The translations under genes and the position numbers were made by a program. A stretch of DNA of 64,000 nt from Diatrype stigma (taxonomy: Eukaryota; Ascomycota; Sordariomycetes; Xylariales; Diatrypaceae). Below the pieces are notes generated by a model. It did no database searches. It saw nothing but the letters and a program-made list of their open reading frames with translations, and was not told the DNA's origin. The DNA lies in NCBI GenBank assembly GCA_022225965.2, contig JAKJXP020000024.1:62001-126000 (forward strand). The letters run 5' to 3'. Shown one piece after another: positions 45,829-57,318 of this stretch. Each line of letters opens with the position of its first letter. Positions within the stretch are counted from its first letter, which is position 1.

Positions 45829-47998
45829 ATGTCGGTCACAATCGAGAAGATCCTAGCGGCTTCGCCAGTGACAATACGAGGGCAACCAACCCAGCTGTCA
45901 ACCGATCCTAAGGGTGAGAGGATAGCCTACGCGGTATGTCTTCTTGAAGCTGTGTTTCCTGTCCTGCTCCTATATAGAGAAGGAGGTAGACACGTCTGGC
46001 TGACATGACGCACGGCTAGTCGGGCAAATCTATATTCGTGCGCTCCATCGACGATCCTTCATCCTGCAAGCAATACACAGGTCATACGGCGCAAACTACC
46101 GTGGCGCGTTTCGCACCAAGTGGTTTCTATATCGCCAGCGGAGATGTATCGGGCTCTGTTCGGGTGTGGGATGCGATCGAGGCTGTCAATACCAAAGGTA
46201 CGCACGGCTGGGCCACAGCCACAACCACAGTTCTTCCTCTCACCCCCTTTTCACCCCCGGTTCGCGTTGAAAGAAAATGAAAGTCGCAAACGGCACAACC
46301 GCTTGTTCTAGACGTTTTTCTTCTGTTCCCTCTTTTGTTTCCGTTTTTTAACAGGTCTCGACAACCTCGACAGGCGAGTACAGCATCATCTCGGGCCGCA
46401 TCAACGACATCGCATGGGACGGGGAGTCACAGCGGCTGATCGCAGTCGGCGACGGGCGCGAGCGGTTCGGCCACTGCATCACGGCCGACAGCGGCAACAG
46501 CGTGGGCGAGGTGTCGGGCCACTCCAAGGTGGTCAACGCGGTAGCGCTGCGCGGCTCGCGCCCCTTCCGTGCCGCCACCGTCAGCGACGACATGGCCATG
46601 TGCTTCCTGCATGGCGCGCCCTTCAAGTTCCACTCCAAGGCCGCCGGCCTGCACAAGGGCTTCGTCCTCGGCGCCGCCTTTAGCCCCGACGGCGACCACC
46701 TCGTCACCGTCGGCGCCGACAAGCGCATCCAGCTGTACGACGGCAAGACCGGCGAGCCCACCCGCACCATCGGCGATGACGCGCCCCACACAGGGAGTAT
46801 CTTCGCGGTCAGCTGGGCCGCCGACTCGAAGCGATTCGCTACAGCTAGCGCCGACCAGTCTGTAAGGCTGTGGGACGTCGAGACCGGCAAGGCCACGCAG
46901 ACGTGGCGTTTTGGTAATGACGACACCGCCGTCAGCATCCCCGACCAGCAGATCGGCGTCGTGTGGCCCCACGGCCGCAGCGACGGCCTCATCATCAGCC
47001 TCAGCCTCAGTGGCGACCTCAATTATCTGAAAGAAGGCAGTGATAAGCCCATCCGCGTCGTCCAGGGCCACAACCGGGCCGTCACGGCGCTCAGCGTGGC
47101 CTCTGGCTCCGAGTCCGGTTCCGCCAAGACTCTATGGACCGGCAGCTTCGACGGGAGAGTTTGCAGCTGGGACGTCGCCAACTCGGGCACCGGCGCCGTC
47201 GTCGACGGCCAGTCCCACACCAACCAGGTAACGGGCTTCGCAGCCGCCGGCGGCCGCGCCTACAGCGTCGGCTGGGACGACACGCTGCGCACTATCGACG
47301 AGTCGGCCGGCACCTTCGCCGGCGAGAGTCTGAAGCTCTCGGCCCAGCCCCAAGGCGTCGCCGCCACTTCCACCTCCGCTTCGGGCGACGGCGAGACCGT
47401 CTACGTCGCCACGGCTCAGGGCGTCGAGATCTTCGTCAAGGGCCGGCCCGCCGGCAAGCTCGAGATCACAGATGCGCAGCCGACCGCCATCGCGGCGCAC
47501 GGGTCCCTCGTCGCCGTCGGGACGGACCGGAGCGCCGTGCGGGTCTACACCGCCTCGGCGGGGTCCGGCGGGGGCCAGGTGGCGCTGTCCCTCGCGCACG
47601 AGACCCAGGCGTCGCTGCCGGCCGGGACGGCGGTCTCGGCGCTCGCGTTCTCGGGCGACGGGGCGCACCTGGCGGCGGGCACGAGCTCGGGCAAGATCGT
47701 CGCGTACAAGGTGGCGGCCTCCCCCGCGGGCGAGCTGGCGGTCGCCACGGACCGCTGGTCGGCGCACACGGGCCGCGTGGCCAGCATCGCGTGGGACGCG
47801 GCCGGCGCGCACGCCGCCAGCGGCGCCCTCGACACCAACCTGTTCGTCTGGAGCCTGGCGCGGCCCGGGTCGCGCGTCAAGGCGCTGAACGCCCACAAGG
47901 ACGGCGTGAGCGGCGTCGCGTGGGTCGGCGAGGACAAGGTCGCGAGCACCGGGGGCGATGCGGCGGTGAAGATTTGGGGGGTCGCGGGGTTGCAGTGA
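45829..47998 (+). CDS. AIP1: Actin-interacting protein 1 (WD40)
   Basis: Three exons, 45829-45933, 46020-46197 and 46374-47998, close in frame to 635 residues. The N-terminus (MSVTIEKILAASPVTIRGQP, then TQLSTDPKGERIAYASGKSI) and the first blade (PSGFYIASGDVSGSVRVWDA, then GEYSIISGRINDIAWDGESQ) are diagnostic of Aip1/WDR1. Two seven-bladed WD40 propellers fill the protein, ending VAWVGEDKVASTGGDAAVKI. Aip1 works with cofilin to disassemble actin filaments at cortical patches and hyphal tips. Third codon positions are very GC-rich. Intron 2 has two candidate acceptors 19 bases apart; only the downstream one (after 46373) keeps the frame and the family sequence. Confidence 0.95.
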
Positions 47999-48708
47999 GT
48001 GGAATGGATGGGTTTGTGAAGGAGATAGATAGGTGGGAAGGGAGAAGAAGAGAGAGAGAGAGAGAGAAAAGGGGAGTAAGGAGGGTCAATTGACTGACTA
48101 CCTACGAGTACATGAATGATGAAGAAACACATAGATAAAGATAAATCAATGAATCGTATAGTGGTTTGACAGCCGAGTACTTTGCTTTGCCAACCAACAC
48201 ATATGGGCGCATAGGCGGTTCCGTGAAACAGAAAATGATACTTTTCATCGGAAGAAAAGTAAAACCTTAAGGGTATATATATTACAAGCTTCCTTCCGTT
48301 CATAAAGATATCTGAGCCAGACGAATCCCTCCCTGCCTATTTGGTAGCGGATATATATAGTTATACATTTGCCCTTCCTTCCTAGCACCCCGTAAAATTG
48401 AAACCAACAGGCTATAACTATCGTGACATCGTGAACTAAGCATATCATCGTGGGTTCTGCTCTGTTTTTGTTTTCGTTTTCTTTCGTTCCTTCTTTGTCC
48501 TTTGAAAAAAGAAAAACAGCAGCACGCCTTGCTCAACAATCCCACCAATGAACTAGGCATGTCCCTCAATCAATTCCTTCCCAGTAGGTTAATAGTACAT
48601 TTGCTTGTAAACGAGACAGCAGACCAAGACGACGCCGGCGATAACGATGACGGAATAAATCCGCAACCAAAACTCCCAACCACGTCGGCGCTGCCCACCG
48701 CGACCCTC
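47999..48708. other. Convergent 3' spacer
   Basis: Between AIP1 (+) and ALG13 (-). A GA-dinucleotide run is at about 48044-48066. Only 3' UTR sequence is expected. Confidence 0.5.
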
Positions 48709-49899
48709 CTAGGGCGGGGACACGGCGGCGATCACGTCGTACAAGCCGCCGGGGAAGGGCTCGTCGGCCGCGACCTCGGGTGGCCACCTTTTTGGGACGT
48801 GCTCCTCGATGTACTGTACTGCGTCGGCGAGCGAGCTGTTGTTGCGATAAACAAATAAAAACACTTTTGCGTTAGCATGAACAGAACCAGATTGGAGAAA
48901 GAAAAAGAGAAACATCAGTGATGGCCCTAGAGGTTAGACAGGTCGTTCGCATGTCCGTTACGGAGACGGAATGCAGATGGAGTGTGACGTACCCCAGCCT
49001 GCCCCGCACCAAGTGCCCCTCCCGCTCCATCGCCTCGGCCAGCTCCGCCTGGTGATTGTCCATGAGGGCCGGGTTGGGGACGGCGATGAGCCGCGCGTGG
49101 ACGCCGAGCGCGTCTAGGATCGTTCCGGCTCCTGGTGGGAGTGTAAGTCCAAGTCCTCGCGTTACGTTTGCACATCTCCCCTCTCTTCTGGAGCTTAAAG
49201 TATATGAAAGAACAAAGGTGGGATTTGGTCATATATGTATATTCGAGTGTATGTGTATCTGTATGTGTATGTAAAGACAGATGGGTAGTTGAAGGGGGTA
49301 GCTAAGGCATGAATAAACAAGAAAACTCCTCGCAGAATAAACGGACCTGCATGTGAGATGATGACCCCGTGGTCACGCTGGCCGCCATCGTCGTCGGTGC
49401 CTGGGGCCGCCAGGCGCATCCACTTGGTCATCTCGCCGGTGTAGGCGAAGACGCGGATGTTCCGGATGAAGCTGTTCCGGCGCTCGCGCAGCTCCTTCTC
49501 CCCCTTCTCGTTGGCCGACGTTTTCCTGTCGCTGCTGCATGACTCGGCCTCGTCGCTCTTCTCGTCATCCGGCTGCAGCTGCAGCTCCTCGATCTCATCC
49601 TCTTCCTCGTCCTCTTCCTTCGGGAAGTGGGCCTCGACGATCTCGCTGTCGGGCCCGCACTGGATCACGAGCTGCGTGTAGCCGAGCTTCAGCAGCCTCG
49701 CGATGAACGGCTCCGAGAGCACCTCCCGCACCAGGGGGCAGAACCCGGCCGTGGCGCCCACGCTGACGAAGGCCACGCGCCGCCGCGGTGGGACCAACCG
49801 CCCGGCGTCGTCGCGATCTTCGGCGTTGGCCGCGTTATCGGCGGACGCGAGAGACTGCACACTGCGAGCCTTCTTCTTTTTCTCCACTACAGTCGGCAT
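48709..49899 (-). CDS. ALG13: UDP-GlcNAc transferase subunit Alg13
   Basis: Three exons, 49899-49347, 49131-48993 and 48835-48709, close in frame to 272 residues. The GT28-like fold is shown by [60 protein letters not shown] and [20 protein letters not shown], the last two forming the nucleotide-sugar site. Alg13 pairs with membrane-bound Alg14 at the ER surface and adds the second GlcNAc to dolichol-PP-GlcNAc in N-glycan synthesis. Compared with yeast Alg13 (about 200 residues), this one has an acidic insert of about 60 residues ([20 protein letters not shown]) and a basic N-terminal tail. The insert looks disordered and is not interrupted by stops or splice sites. Confidence 0.9.
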
Positions 49900-50336
49900 G
49901 TTGATGCTTTTTTGTTTCTCATGTAGAGAAAGAACCTAGGTTAGATAGGTAGGTTCCCTGTTGATCGGCGGCGGCGGCGCCCCGGAATTATTCCTTGCCG
50001 GCCGGTTGTTTAGCGTCCGAAGGTGTCCACGTCCACGGGTCGGGTTACGGATAGGTTCCGGTATTGTATTCGGGTAGTGTGCCGGGTTAAGCTCCACAGG
50101 GCGGCAGCGACGGTGCAAGCTAATAACACACGAAACACACGATCGGATCCTATGAGAGGGATTAATTAAGCACTCACCAAACACGGTGATTTCCAGATTG
50201 TTAATGAGTGGCTTGGATTGAAAGTGCGGCGAATGAGGATTGGAATGAATTGTGGTTGGTGAGTTTAGTTAGTAGGTACTTAGTACAACATATGTAGGCA
50301 TGCATGGATGGGTGGCCGGAATGCAGGACGGCGTTT
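49900..50336. other. ALG13 promoter region
   Basis: Spacer between ALG13 and the transposon block. It carries a GGCGGCGGCGGCGCC run near 49969-49982. No gene is seen. Confidence 0.5.
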
Positions 50337-50338
50337 TA

Positions 50339-50401
50339 CTCGTCAGGGCTCTAATCGCCTTTTGACCCACAATTTTATGGCTTCGCCATTGGGGTCAGGG
50401 A
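50339..50401 (+). repeat. Left terminal inverted repeat
   Basis: It pairs with 57256-57318 on the opposite strand. The first 31 bases are nearly identical; after that similarity falls but CAGGGA recurs at the same distance (57 bases) from both ends. Confidence 0.65.
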
Positions 50402-50505
50402 TGTGCTTCCTGGCCCGGATTCTCCGTATCCCTAGGAATTACTGCTATAGGTAATTCACTTAGGATAATTAAAGGTTCCGGACTCTGTTATTGTCTTCTC
50501 TAGCT

Positions 50506-50510
50506 AATTA
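50506..50510. repeat. Target-site duplication, left copy
   Basis: AATTA directly before the left LTR, matching AATTG directly after the right LTR. The single difference is an A/G transition, as expected from RIP or drift. Confidence 0.6.
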
Positions 50511-50696
50511 TGTTGGTAAGTACGTACGTATAATCAAAAAAAGCAAATAACAATTGGATAAGACGGTTATGTATTAAAGTGTTTAAGATAAGAAGAAGTT
50601 TATTTAAGGAACTGCGGACGGAAGCCTGCAGTTATATATAGGACTAGCTTACTTATATAATGGCAACGCGTGTTAGCGCATTAAATATAACCATCA
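50511..50696 (-). repeat. LTR of the copia element, left copy (186 bases)
   Basis: It aligns without gaps to 56428-56613. On the plus strand it runs TGTTGG...CCATCA, so on the element's own strand it reads TGATGG...CCAACA, with the usual TG/CA ends. The mismatches I found by eye between the two LTRs are all G/A or C/T transitions. Confidence 0.85.
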
Positions 50697-53079
50697 CTTA
50701 CTTTGTTTTCTTTTGCGATTCAATCGCGAATTATGCCGTCGAATTAACTATATAACTTTCCGTTTTTCGAATTATTACTCTTTCTTTATTCATTCTTTTA
50801 GCCTTATATTAACCTTATTACGATTAATTAACGACCTTATGGCTTCGTTAAGAAACGCCTTTATTATGGCGTCTGCGGAATTATAAATGCTATGGATCCA
50901 TTTAACCTTATTTATCTTCTTATTTTCGTATAATTAACGGAAAGCCATAAAATTAATCATTAGTCGCTTTTTATTAGTGCTTTCCATTTATATTAAGCAT
51001 TGGTATAAAAAGAAAGAATCCGTATAAAGAACGAGCGAAACGTAAGAAAGCAATAAGCGTTTTAGAATCGTATTAATGGTGCAATAAACGACATATCCGA
51101 CGTTAAAGCCCTATATTATGCCGTAAATCTTACTGGCAAAAACGCTGCGGGTTATTTTTTTGCATTTAATAAATAACCAATAAATAACGTTACTAATAAC
51201 GGTAAACTTATTAGCTTAAAATGCGGGCTTCTTATTTCCGAATACGATAACGTAGCCGATTTGCGAATTTAAGTTCTTATTATTTGCAAAGGATTCATTA
51301 ATAAAGATATATAATCGAAGGTTTTAAGGATTTAGCTGGATATAATTAAATCCGCGGTTCTTGTTATTTATTTATTACTAAATTCGGGTATTTAATAACT
51401 TGGCTTTTTTAAGGCCGGGTTTCGTATATTAAGCGGTTATTAAGTAATCGAAAGTTATTTCGAATTGGCAAATCGAGAAAATATAAATTCTTCGGACTTT
51501 TTGTTTAATATATCCCTTAGGCATGTTTGGTGTTTTAGGGTTTAGCAGCATTAGCTTTTTAGCTTGCCTTTTTTGGGTTGCCGAAAAACCATTGCCTTTA
51601 AAGTAAATAACGAAACGCGAGCCATTAAAGTTTTCCGTAGCTTTATTTTTCAGGATTTTTTATAAACGCGTCTTAATGTTGGCTTTAATTAATGCTTCGT
51701 CTTTTTTTTTTATAAATTCCGCCGTATCGATATTAAGGATATCGTTAATTTGGAAACCTGTTATATCGAAGAATTAGCCGATACGGGTAATTAATAAGCA
51801 TAGGTCGAAAAATAAAGGATTTATATATAGTTTTTATTGGTAATAACGAAAATAAGTTTTAAATTAATACGTATCCGATTCGGCCAGTTTATATAATGGT
51901 TTTATAATATGCAATATCGTTTTTTCGGGATATTTATTTTTTAATTCCAATAAAAGTCGTATAAAAATGATACGTTTTATGGGCGTTTTAAATTAAATAT
52001 AGGCCATAATAATATTTCGGATTATTATTTTTATACTTAAATGTTACAAAATAAATGTTAGGGCCATAATTAATCGTTAATTTGCCCGTTAAATAATAAG
52101 GACATAAGTTATAATAAAGTCCTTATTAAAATCTCCATATCCTTAAACGACCAGGCGGAATTTTTCGTAAGGGCCTGGTATGTTTTTTCCTTTAATTTCG
52201 CGAACCATCCGGAATTTAAAAATGGTAGCCTTTTAATAAATGGCTTTGTTATAAATAACCGGTTATAATATGTTATTCTTAAATAAGGCATTTAATTTTT
52301 TTATATTCGAAGTTTCGTAAAGTTTATTAAAAGCAACGATTTTTTTTTTATTTGTAGCTTAATTATTAAGACTCGGTTATATTCTTTTTTTGCGTTAAAG
52401 TATGTTGCATTAAAAAATAACATATCGAGGTTTTTCTTTGGAATAATATCGTAGTCCGCTAGATTAAAGCCTGGTCCTGAATTGGATAATTCGATTTTTA
52501 GGTTCTGGGATGGCTTTGCGTTATTTTTGGGTTGCATGTATGGCTTAATATGCGAATTCCTAAATGTAAAGGTTTTTCCGAATGCATTTAAAGCGATTAT
52601 AACGTTCTTATCGGTAACGGCGATAATTTTATATAAACCTTATTATTCATTTTTTTTGCGATATATAAATATTTCGCTACCGAAAAGTAATAACATAAGC
52701 AACGTTTTTTAAGTATTAGGGCCGTTCTTGGTATTTAAAGTATCTCGGATTAAGCGTTAGGCTTTAATTCTTTTAATCTCGGCCATTGCCTTTTAGGCTG
52801 CGATTGCTTTTTAAGTTTAAAACGGCATAAGCGGCGAGTCCATGTTTATTTTCGGATAGGCCCTAAAAATTAATAAAGTAAATACGAAACTATCTGGATT
52901 TGCTATATTATTAATAGCCTTAACGGCCATTTATAAGCGGAATGCGCGTAAGCCTTATATTTTTTCAAAAATAATCTTATACGTTCGTCGGATGGGTCCG
53001 TAATATTTTTTAATTTTGCCGATAAATTAATAGGCTTTTATTGGAACCTGTTTATACGTAATACCGACAAATCGAGCTT

Positions 53080-53900
53080 TATTTCGGAATTCGATATTAT
53101 CGAAATTAATGCCGGCGTCGTAAGTAAAAATATTAAAAGGTCCTAAGTAAATATTAATCCAATAAAGCTTAAAGGCTTTTTAGGTTTTTTTTATTAATAT
53201 ATTAGCCATAAACCGTATTATTTAAAAACTTATAGCCGTATTGATAACATAAAAAACGAAACGTTTATCGAAATACATAACGTTTATAATAACCTCGTAA
53301 TTAAAATTTAAATCCGGATCTTTAAGGGTAAATTTAAACCGTTAAAAGGCCTTTTTTTTAACCTAGCAATAATGGCAGAACTTATTAATCTTTTTAATAT
53401 TTTTTAGGTTAATATTATATTCTGCTTTTTTTAATAAGTCTTAAAGCTTAGCGACGGAAAAATGACTAAAGCGGATATATAAACGACGCAGCTTTATTTT
53501 CGTAAAAAAAATTACGCTATTAAGATGAAACCATAAATGTTTCCATTTTCGGTTAATAAAAACCGTAATACTATTTTTATAAATTAATTAATTAATAACG
53601 TTATTAAGATATACGCCAAATTAATTCATGTTCTTAAATAATAGCAAAAACGGAATATCGGTTTTTATTATATGGAAATCAATTTATTTAAAAAATATAT
53701 CGACAGTAATTGTTCCGAATAATTCCATAAATAATCCGTTTTTAAAGCGGATATTGGCTTTTCCGGCGCGATTCTTATTAAATGGCATAAGGCGATCGGA
53801 AAATTCCTTAATTAAAGCAAAATACTGGCTTTTACCAATAATCGAAATTCGTATTGCATTTATATTTAACATAATCCTTTAAAAAATATATTTAACGTAT
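53080..53900 (-). pseudogene. Remnant of copia pol (integrase region)
   Basis: The minus strand retains recognisable peptide blocks of fungal copia integrase in shifting frames with many stops: SAIIARLKK/RFKFTLKDPDLNF-like text followed by INVMYFDKRFVFYVI and IYLGP. The longest stop-free piece is 53872-53684 (62 codons). Assignment is from remembered family pattern, so boundaries are approximate. Confidence 0.6.
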
Positions 53901-54179
53901 CAATTAAAAATAAAGGCAATATTAAACTTGAATTGCTTAATAAAAAAAAACGTAGCTATGTAATAATAAAAGGCTTAATCGGAAAGGCATGCGGCGATTA
54001 TTTATTGGTTATTATTAAATTCATAATTCGAAGGGGTATTGTTATGCTTTTTGTTAAACTTTAAATCCGTATTATTAATTCCTTCGTATTCGGCTAAGAA
54101 AATGGCGTAATTATTTTTTCGGCCTTTTTTACGGTTCTTTCATTAAATACGAACGTCTTTTTGTTTCTTTTCGGTATGC

Positions 54180-54290
54180 TTAATAAACCAATAACCTTTT
54201 TTTTTGCATATTTAGCATTTACGTTTTTATATACGGGCTAAACGCTTATTATTATTATACCGGCTTTTTTAATTATTGCGATAATATTTG
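54180..54290 (-). pseudogene. Remnant of copia gag zinc knuckle
   Basis: Translation of the minus strand shows KRKC-ICKKKGYWFIKHTEKK with one stop, resembling the CX2CX4-type knuckle of fungal copia Gag (CFxCGKxGCWSxxHT type). Its position upstream of the integrase remnant fits a minus-strand element. Confidence 0.55.
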
Positions 54291-56427
54291 CGATTAACGT
54301 AATATTAATTAAATTCGTTATCGTCGTTATTATTATTATTCTTATTAACCAAGTATTATTATAATGCATTTTTAAGATTTTCATAAGTGCCGATAAATAC
54401 ACGGAATTTGCTAACCATATTTTTAAACCTAATAAAAGGTTCGAAAAGGGCGTATTAAAATTAAGGCATGTTGCAATATATATAATAAATTGCGGTAATA
54501 AATTATTGCTTCCTTTTAAAATTAAGTCTTAATGCTTTTTAATATAAAGAAAGTTTATCGAATATGGCCTAAAGCATTTCCAGGTTTAATTTGCCTTAAT
54601 TATTTTTATCGGCCTTGGTTCCGAAAAAGGTAATCGAGATCTAATTAAGATAATATTAAACCTTATTTTGCTTCGTATTAAAATGGCGTTTTATGGCGAA
54701 ATATATATCGGTAAAGTACCAGTAACGGAATATATTATATAAAAAGTAAATAGCAATTCGTCTTAACAAAATGGTTAAAAATACGGCATAAAATTGGGTT
54801 TAACGGATATCCGTAATATAATAAACGTTTAGGAAAAATCTAAACTTATTTTCGAAAATGTTATATATTTTTTTTATATAATTATTTTCCTTATTTTAGG
54901 TCTTTTTGAAATGTTCGATAATGGTTAATAAATACATTTCATTTTAAATTCGTATCGGCGGAATGTTATAATATATTAACTAAATCTAGTTATTAATCGA
55001 TATGGAAATTAATCCTAACGTAAACGATGGTTCCATCGAAAAAAAAAAACCGGAGCCTTTTAATGATTTTAAGGAACTTAAAGAACCGGATGGCCCTTAT
55101 TTTCCGTTTAGGCGTCCGGAAAGAAAATTTAATTATTGGTCGGGTCTTAATAGGGGCATAATTTCCTTAATTAAGTCGTTCGTTTCGACCGTTAGATACG
55201 ACGGCACGTAAGGATTTTCTTATTTTGGCATATAAAGGGCTTATGGATTATATGCCGTATTATAATTCATATATAAATAGCTAAGATACGGGAAAAATCC
55301 CATTAAAGAATACCTTAATTAAATTAAGTATTCCGGGAACGGTTGGCTATAATATTCCTAAAACGGCGAAAGCGGTTGTTATCGGTTAAGGCGAAAATTA
55401 AGGCGAAAATCGATGCATAAGCCTAAGCGTTAATTAATACGGAAATTAAAGCGTTAATCCGAATAATTAAAATTTTTTTTAAATCCAATTGGTAATTTTT
55501 AAAAGCTTTGGATATTAAAAGCTTTAAAGGCGGGCTATTGGTTCGGATTAAATTGGAATTGAATTTAAAATATAAAGCGGCGTAGCAAAAGCGGGTTATA
55601 AAATAAGAAAGAATTAAATGGTTCGCTTATTGGTATATATAATAACCGGGGGCGGATTTGGCTTTAGGGGCGTTCCGGAAGATATACGGTCCTTTAGTCG
55701 GTTTCGATTATTAGCGTTTTTTATGCTAATGCGTTAAATTATTTGGCTTTAATTATTTTTAATTCCTTTATGTCTTAAATAAAAAATATTTTCGTAATAA
55801 CGAAATCGATAAAAGCTTTATTAAATTTAGCGTTATTTTTATTAATATAAATCCTTTATTATATAAATGCATTTCTTAAGTTAATTCGTAATAAAAATGG
55901 CATTATTTTAAAATTCTTTGCTATAAAGCCTTATAATCGGCTTTAATAATCCTTAAGCGTCTTTTTAAATATTCGGACGTTAAAAGTATTCGAATTTATA
56001 TTCTCGAAATCGGCTAGCATTATTAATGCTTATGTTAATTTTTAACGGTAATTTGTTATGTTCGAATCGAATTTTTCCCAATTAATTACCATCGGATTAA
56101 AATAATTAAGCATTGCTAATAAGCGATTCGTAATAATAAAGATTAATTTAAATAGCCGTATTTAAGTTTTTAAAATAATAAGGTCGATTTTTAAAGGATT
56201 ATTAAAAGGGCCTATTCGTATATTGCTAGCAATACTTTAAGCCGAAGTTTCGGCTTATTTGTATTTCAATATGGCTATTAATGAAAATAACGATAAGAAT
56301 GAAATTCGAAATATAGGTATATAAAAGTAAAAAGGAATTGCAATATTATTACGATATCTTTAATATCGTAATAATAACTCTTTTACCTTATTAATTTATA
56401 TTGCTAATATTTAGCAATATTAATTAA

Positions 56428-56613
56428 TATTAATAAATACGTACGTATAATTAAAGAAAGCAAATAATAATTAAATAAAACGGTTATATATTAAAATGTT
56501 TAAAATAGGAAGAAGTTTATTTAAAGAATTACAGGCGGAAGCCTGTAGTTATATATAGGACTAGCTTGCTTACATAATGGCAACGCGTGCCAGCGCGTTG
56601 GATATAACCATTA
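56428..56613 (-). repeat. LTR of the copia element, right copy (186 bases)
   Basis: The 5' LTR of the minus-strand element. It aligns end to end with 50511-50696. Its left side carries more G-to-A changes (TATTAATAAATAC against TGTTGGTAAGTAC), while its right side keeps GCGCGTTGGAT where the other copy reads GCGCATTAAAT. Confidence 0.85.
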
Positions 56614-56618
56614 AATTG
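56614..56618. repeat. Target-site duplication, right copy
   Basis: AATTG following the right LTR; see the left copy at 50506-50510. Confidence 0.6.
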
Positions 56619-56702
56619 TAAGTATGCGTTCGAATTACAATTATCTATAGGCATTGTCCGCCCCCTCTCAGAAACCGAGGAATTTCCGAATTCCTGGATC
56701 CA

Positions 56703-57261
56703 CAGGGACAAGCTAAACGTATTACAAAAGCAAAACGTAGTGTTTTTTACATAATTCTTCATACAATTTAGGTGGGACTTTATGTATCCTGTCATTTGCC
56801 GATAATGCCATATACATCAATATAATATTCTTATATATGAAATAATTATTGCATAAAGCAGTACATTTCTCTACAGCACCTACAGCACCTATAGCATTTA
56901 TAGCACCTATAGCACCTACAGCATTTACAGCATTTACAGCACCTATAGCACCTATAGCACCTATAGCACCTACAGCACCTACAGCACCTACAGCACCTAC
57001 AGCACCTACAGCACCTGCAGCACCTGCAGCACTTACAATTAATACGCCGTATAAAACGCAGGAACTTAAAATCTTTAAGACTTACTTAAATTCCTGTTTT
57101 GCATAAGCCTAATAATGAAATAATAGTTGAAAATATCGCATGCATTAAAACGAGGAATTGCAATAAGGTACGCTACTTTCATTTTAAGTGGAAACGCATA
57201 CAAATGAAAGGTAGCGATTTATAATACGTTTTGCTTTTGCAATACGTTTAGCTAGTCCCTG
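56703..57261. mobile_element. 559-base segment with 37-base inverted repeats
   Basis: 56703-56739 and the complement of 57225-57261 are 37-base inverted repeats with 35 identities (CAGGGACAAGCTAAACGTAT against CAGGGACTAGCTAAACGTAT at the ends). The interior has no transposase and contains a nine-base minisatellite and a small hairpin (about 57176-57215). No clear target duplication is visible, so it may be subterminal repeats of the outer element instead of a separate MITE. Confidence 0.6.
56871..57031. repeat. Nine-base minisatellite (CTACAGCAC)
   Basis: About 18 copies of a nine-base unit with variants CTATAGCAC and TTTACAGCA. In one plus-strand frame it reads as an Ala-Pro-Thr/Ile repeat, but this is a property of the repeat and not evidence of a gene. 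Confidence 0.9.
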
Positions 57262-57318
57262 ACTACATCCGCGAAGCGGGCAAAATATGGGTCAGAAGGC
57301 GATTAAAGCCCTGACGAG

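Larger units (their letters stand above)
50511..56613 (-). mobile_element. RIP-degraded Ty1/copia-type LTR retrotransposon
   Basis: Two 186-base LTRs and a five-base target duplication bound 6103 bases of extremely AT-rich sequence dense in TAAT and TTAA, with no long open frame on either strand. Reading the minus strand through stops gives copia remnants. A Gag-type zinc knuckle (C-ICKKKGYW..KHT) lies near 54190-54240. Protease/integrase-type sequence lies near 53150-53400 (FTLKDPD.., INVMYFDKRFVFYVI, INIYLGP). Thus gag is at the right and pol runs to the left. The order integrase before reverse transcriptase fits Ty1/copia. Many stops are TAA or TAG where CAA, CAG or TGG would be expected. 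It cannot encode a working product. Confidence 0.85.
50339..57318. mobile_element. Element with terminal inverted repeats, interrupted by a copia insertion
   Basis: The two ends are imperfect inverted repeats: CTCGTCAGGGCTCTAATCGC at 50339 and the complement of the sequence ending at 57318. I count 29 matches in the first 31 bases and weaker similarity to about base 63. A TA dinucleotide flanks each end (50337-50338 and 57319-57320), as for Tc1/mariner-type insertion. Removing the nested retrotransposon leaves roughly 0.87 kb with no transposase frame, so this is a non-autonomous or MITE-like element. Superfamily assignment is inference from the TA flanks only. Confidence 0.6.

Noticed and set aside
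47134..48093. Long plus- and minus-strand frames overlapping AIP1
   Set aside because: Arg/Gly/Pro-rich alternative frames produced by GC-rich codons of AIP1.
55002..55211. 69-codon plus-strand frame in the transposon
   Set aside because: The element is coded on the minus strand. The frame is Lys/Glu/Pro-rich but isolated in RIP-mutated DNA, and I cannot tie it to Gag or Pol.
56849..57106. 85-codon Ala/Pro/Thr frame
   Set aside because: It is the translation of a nine-base minisatellite inside a mobile element; any in-frame repeat of nine would stay open.
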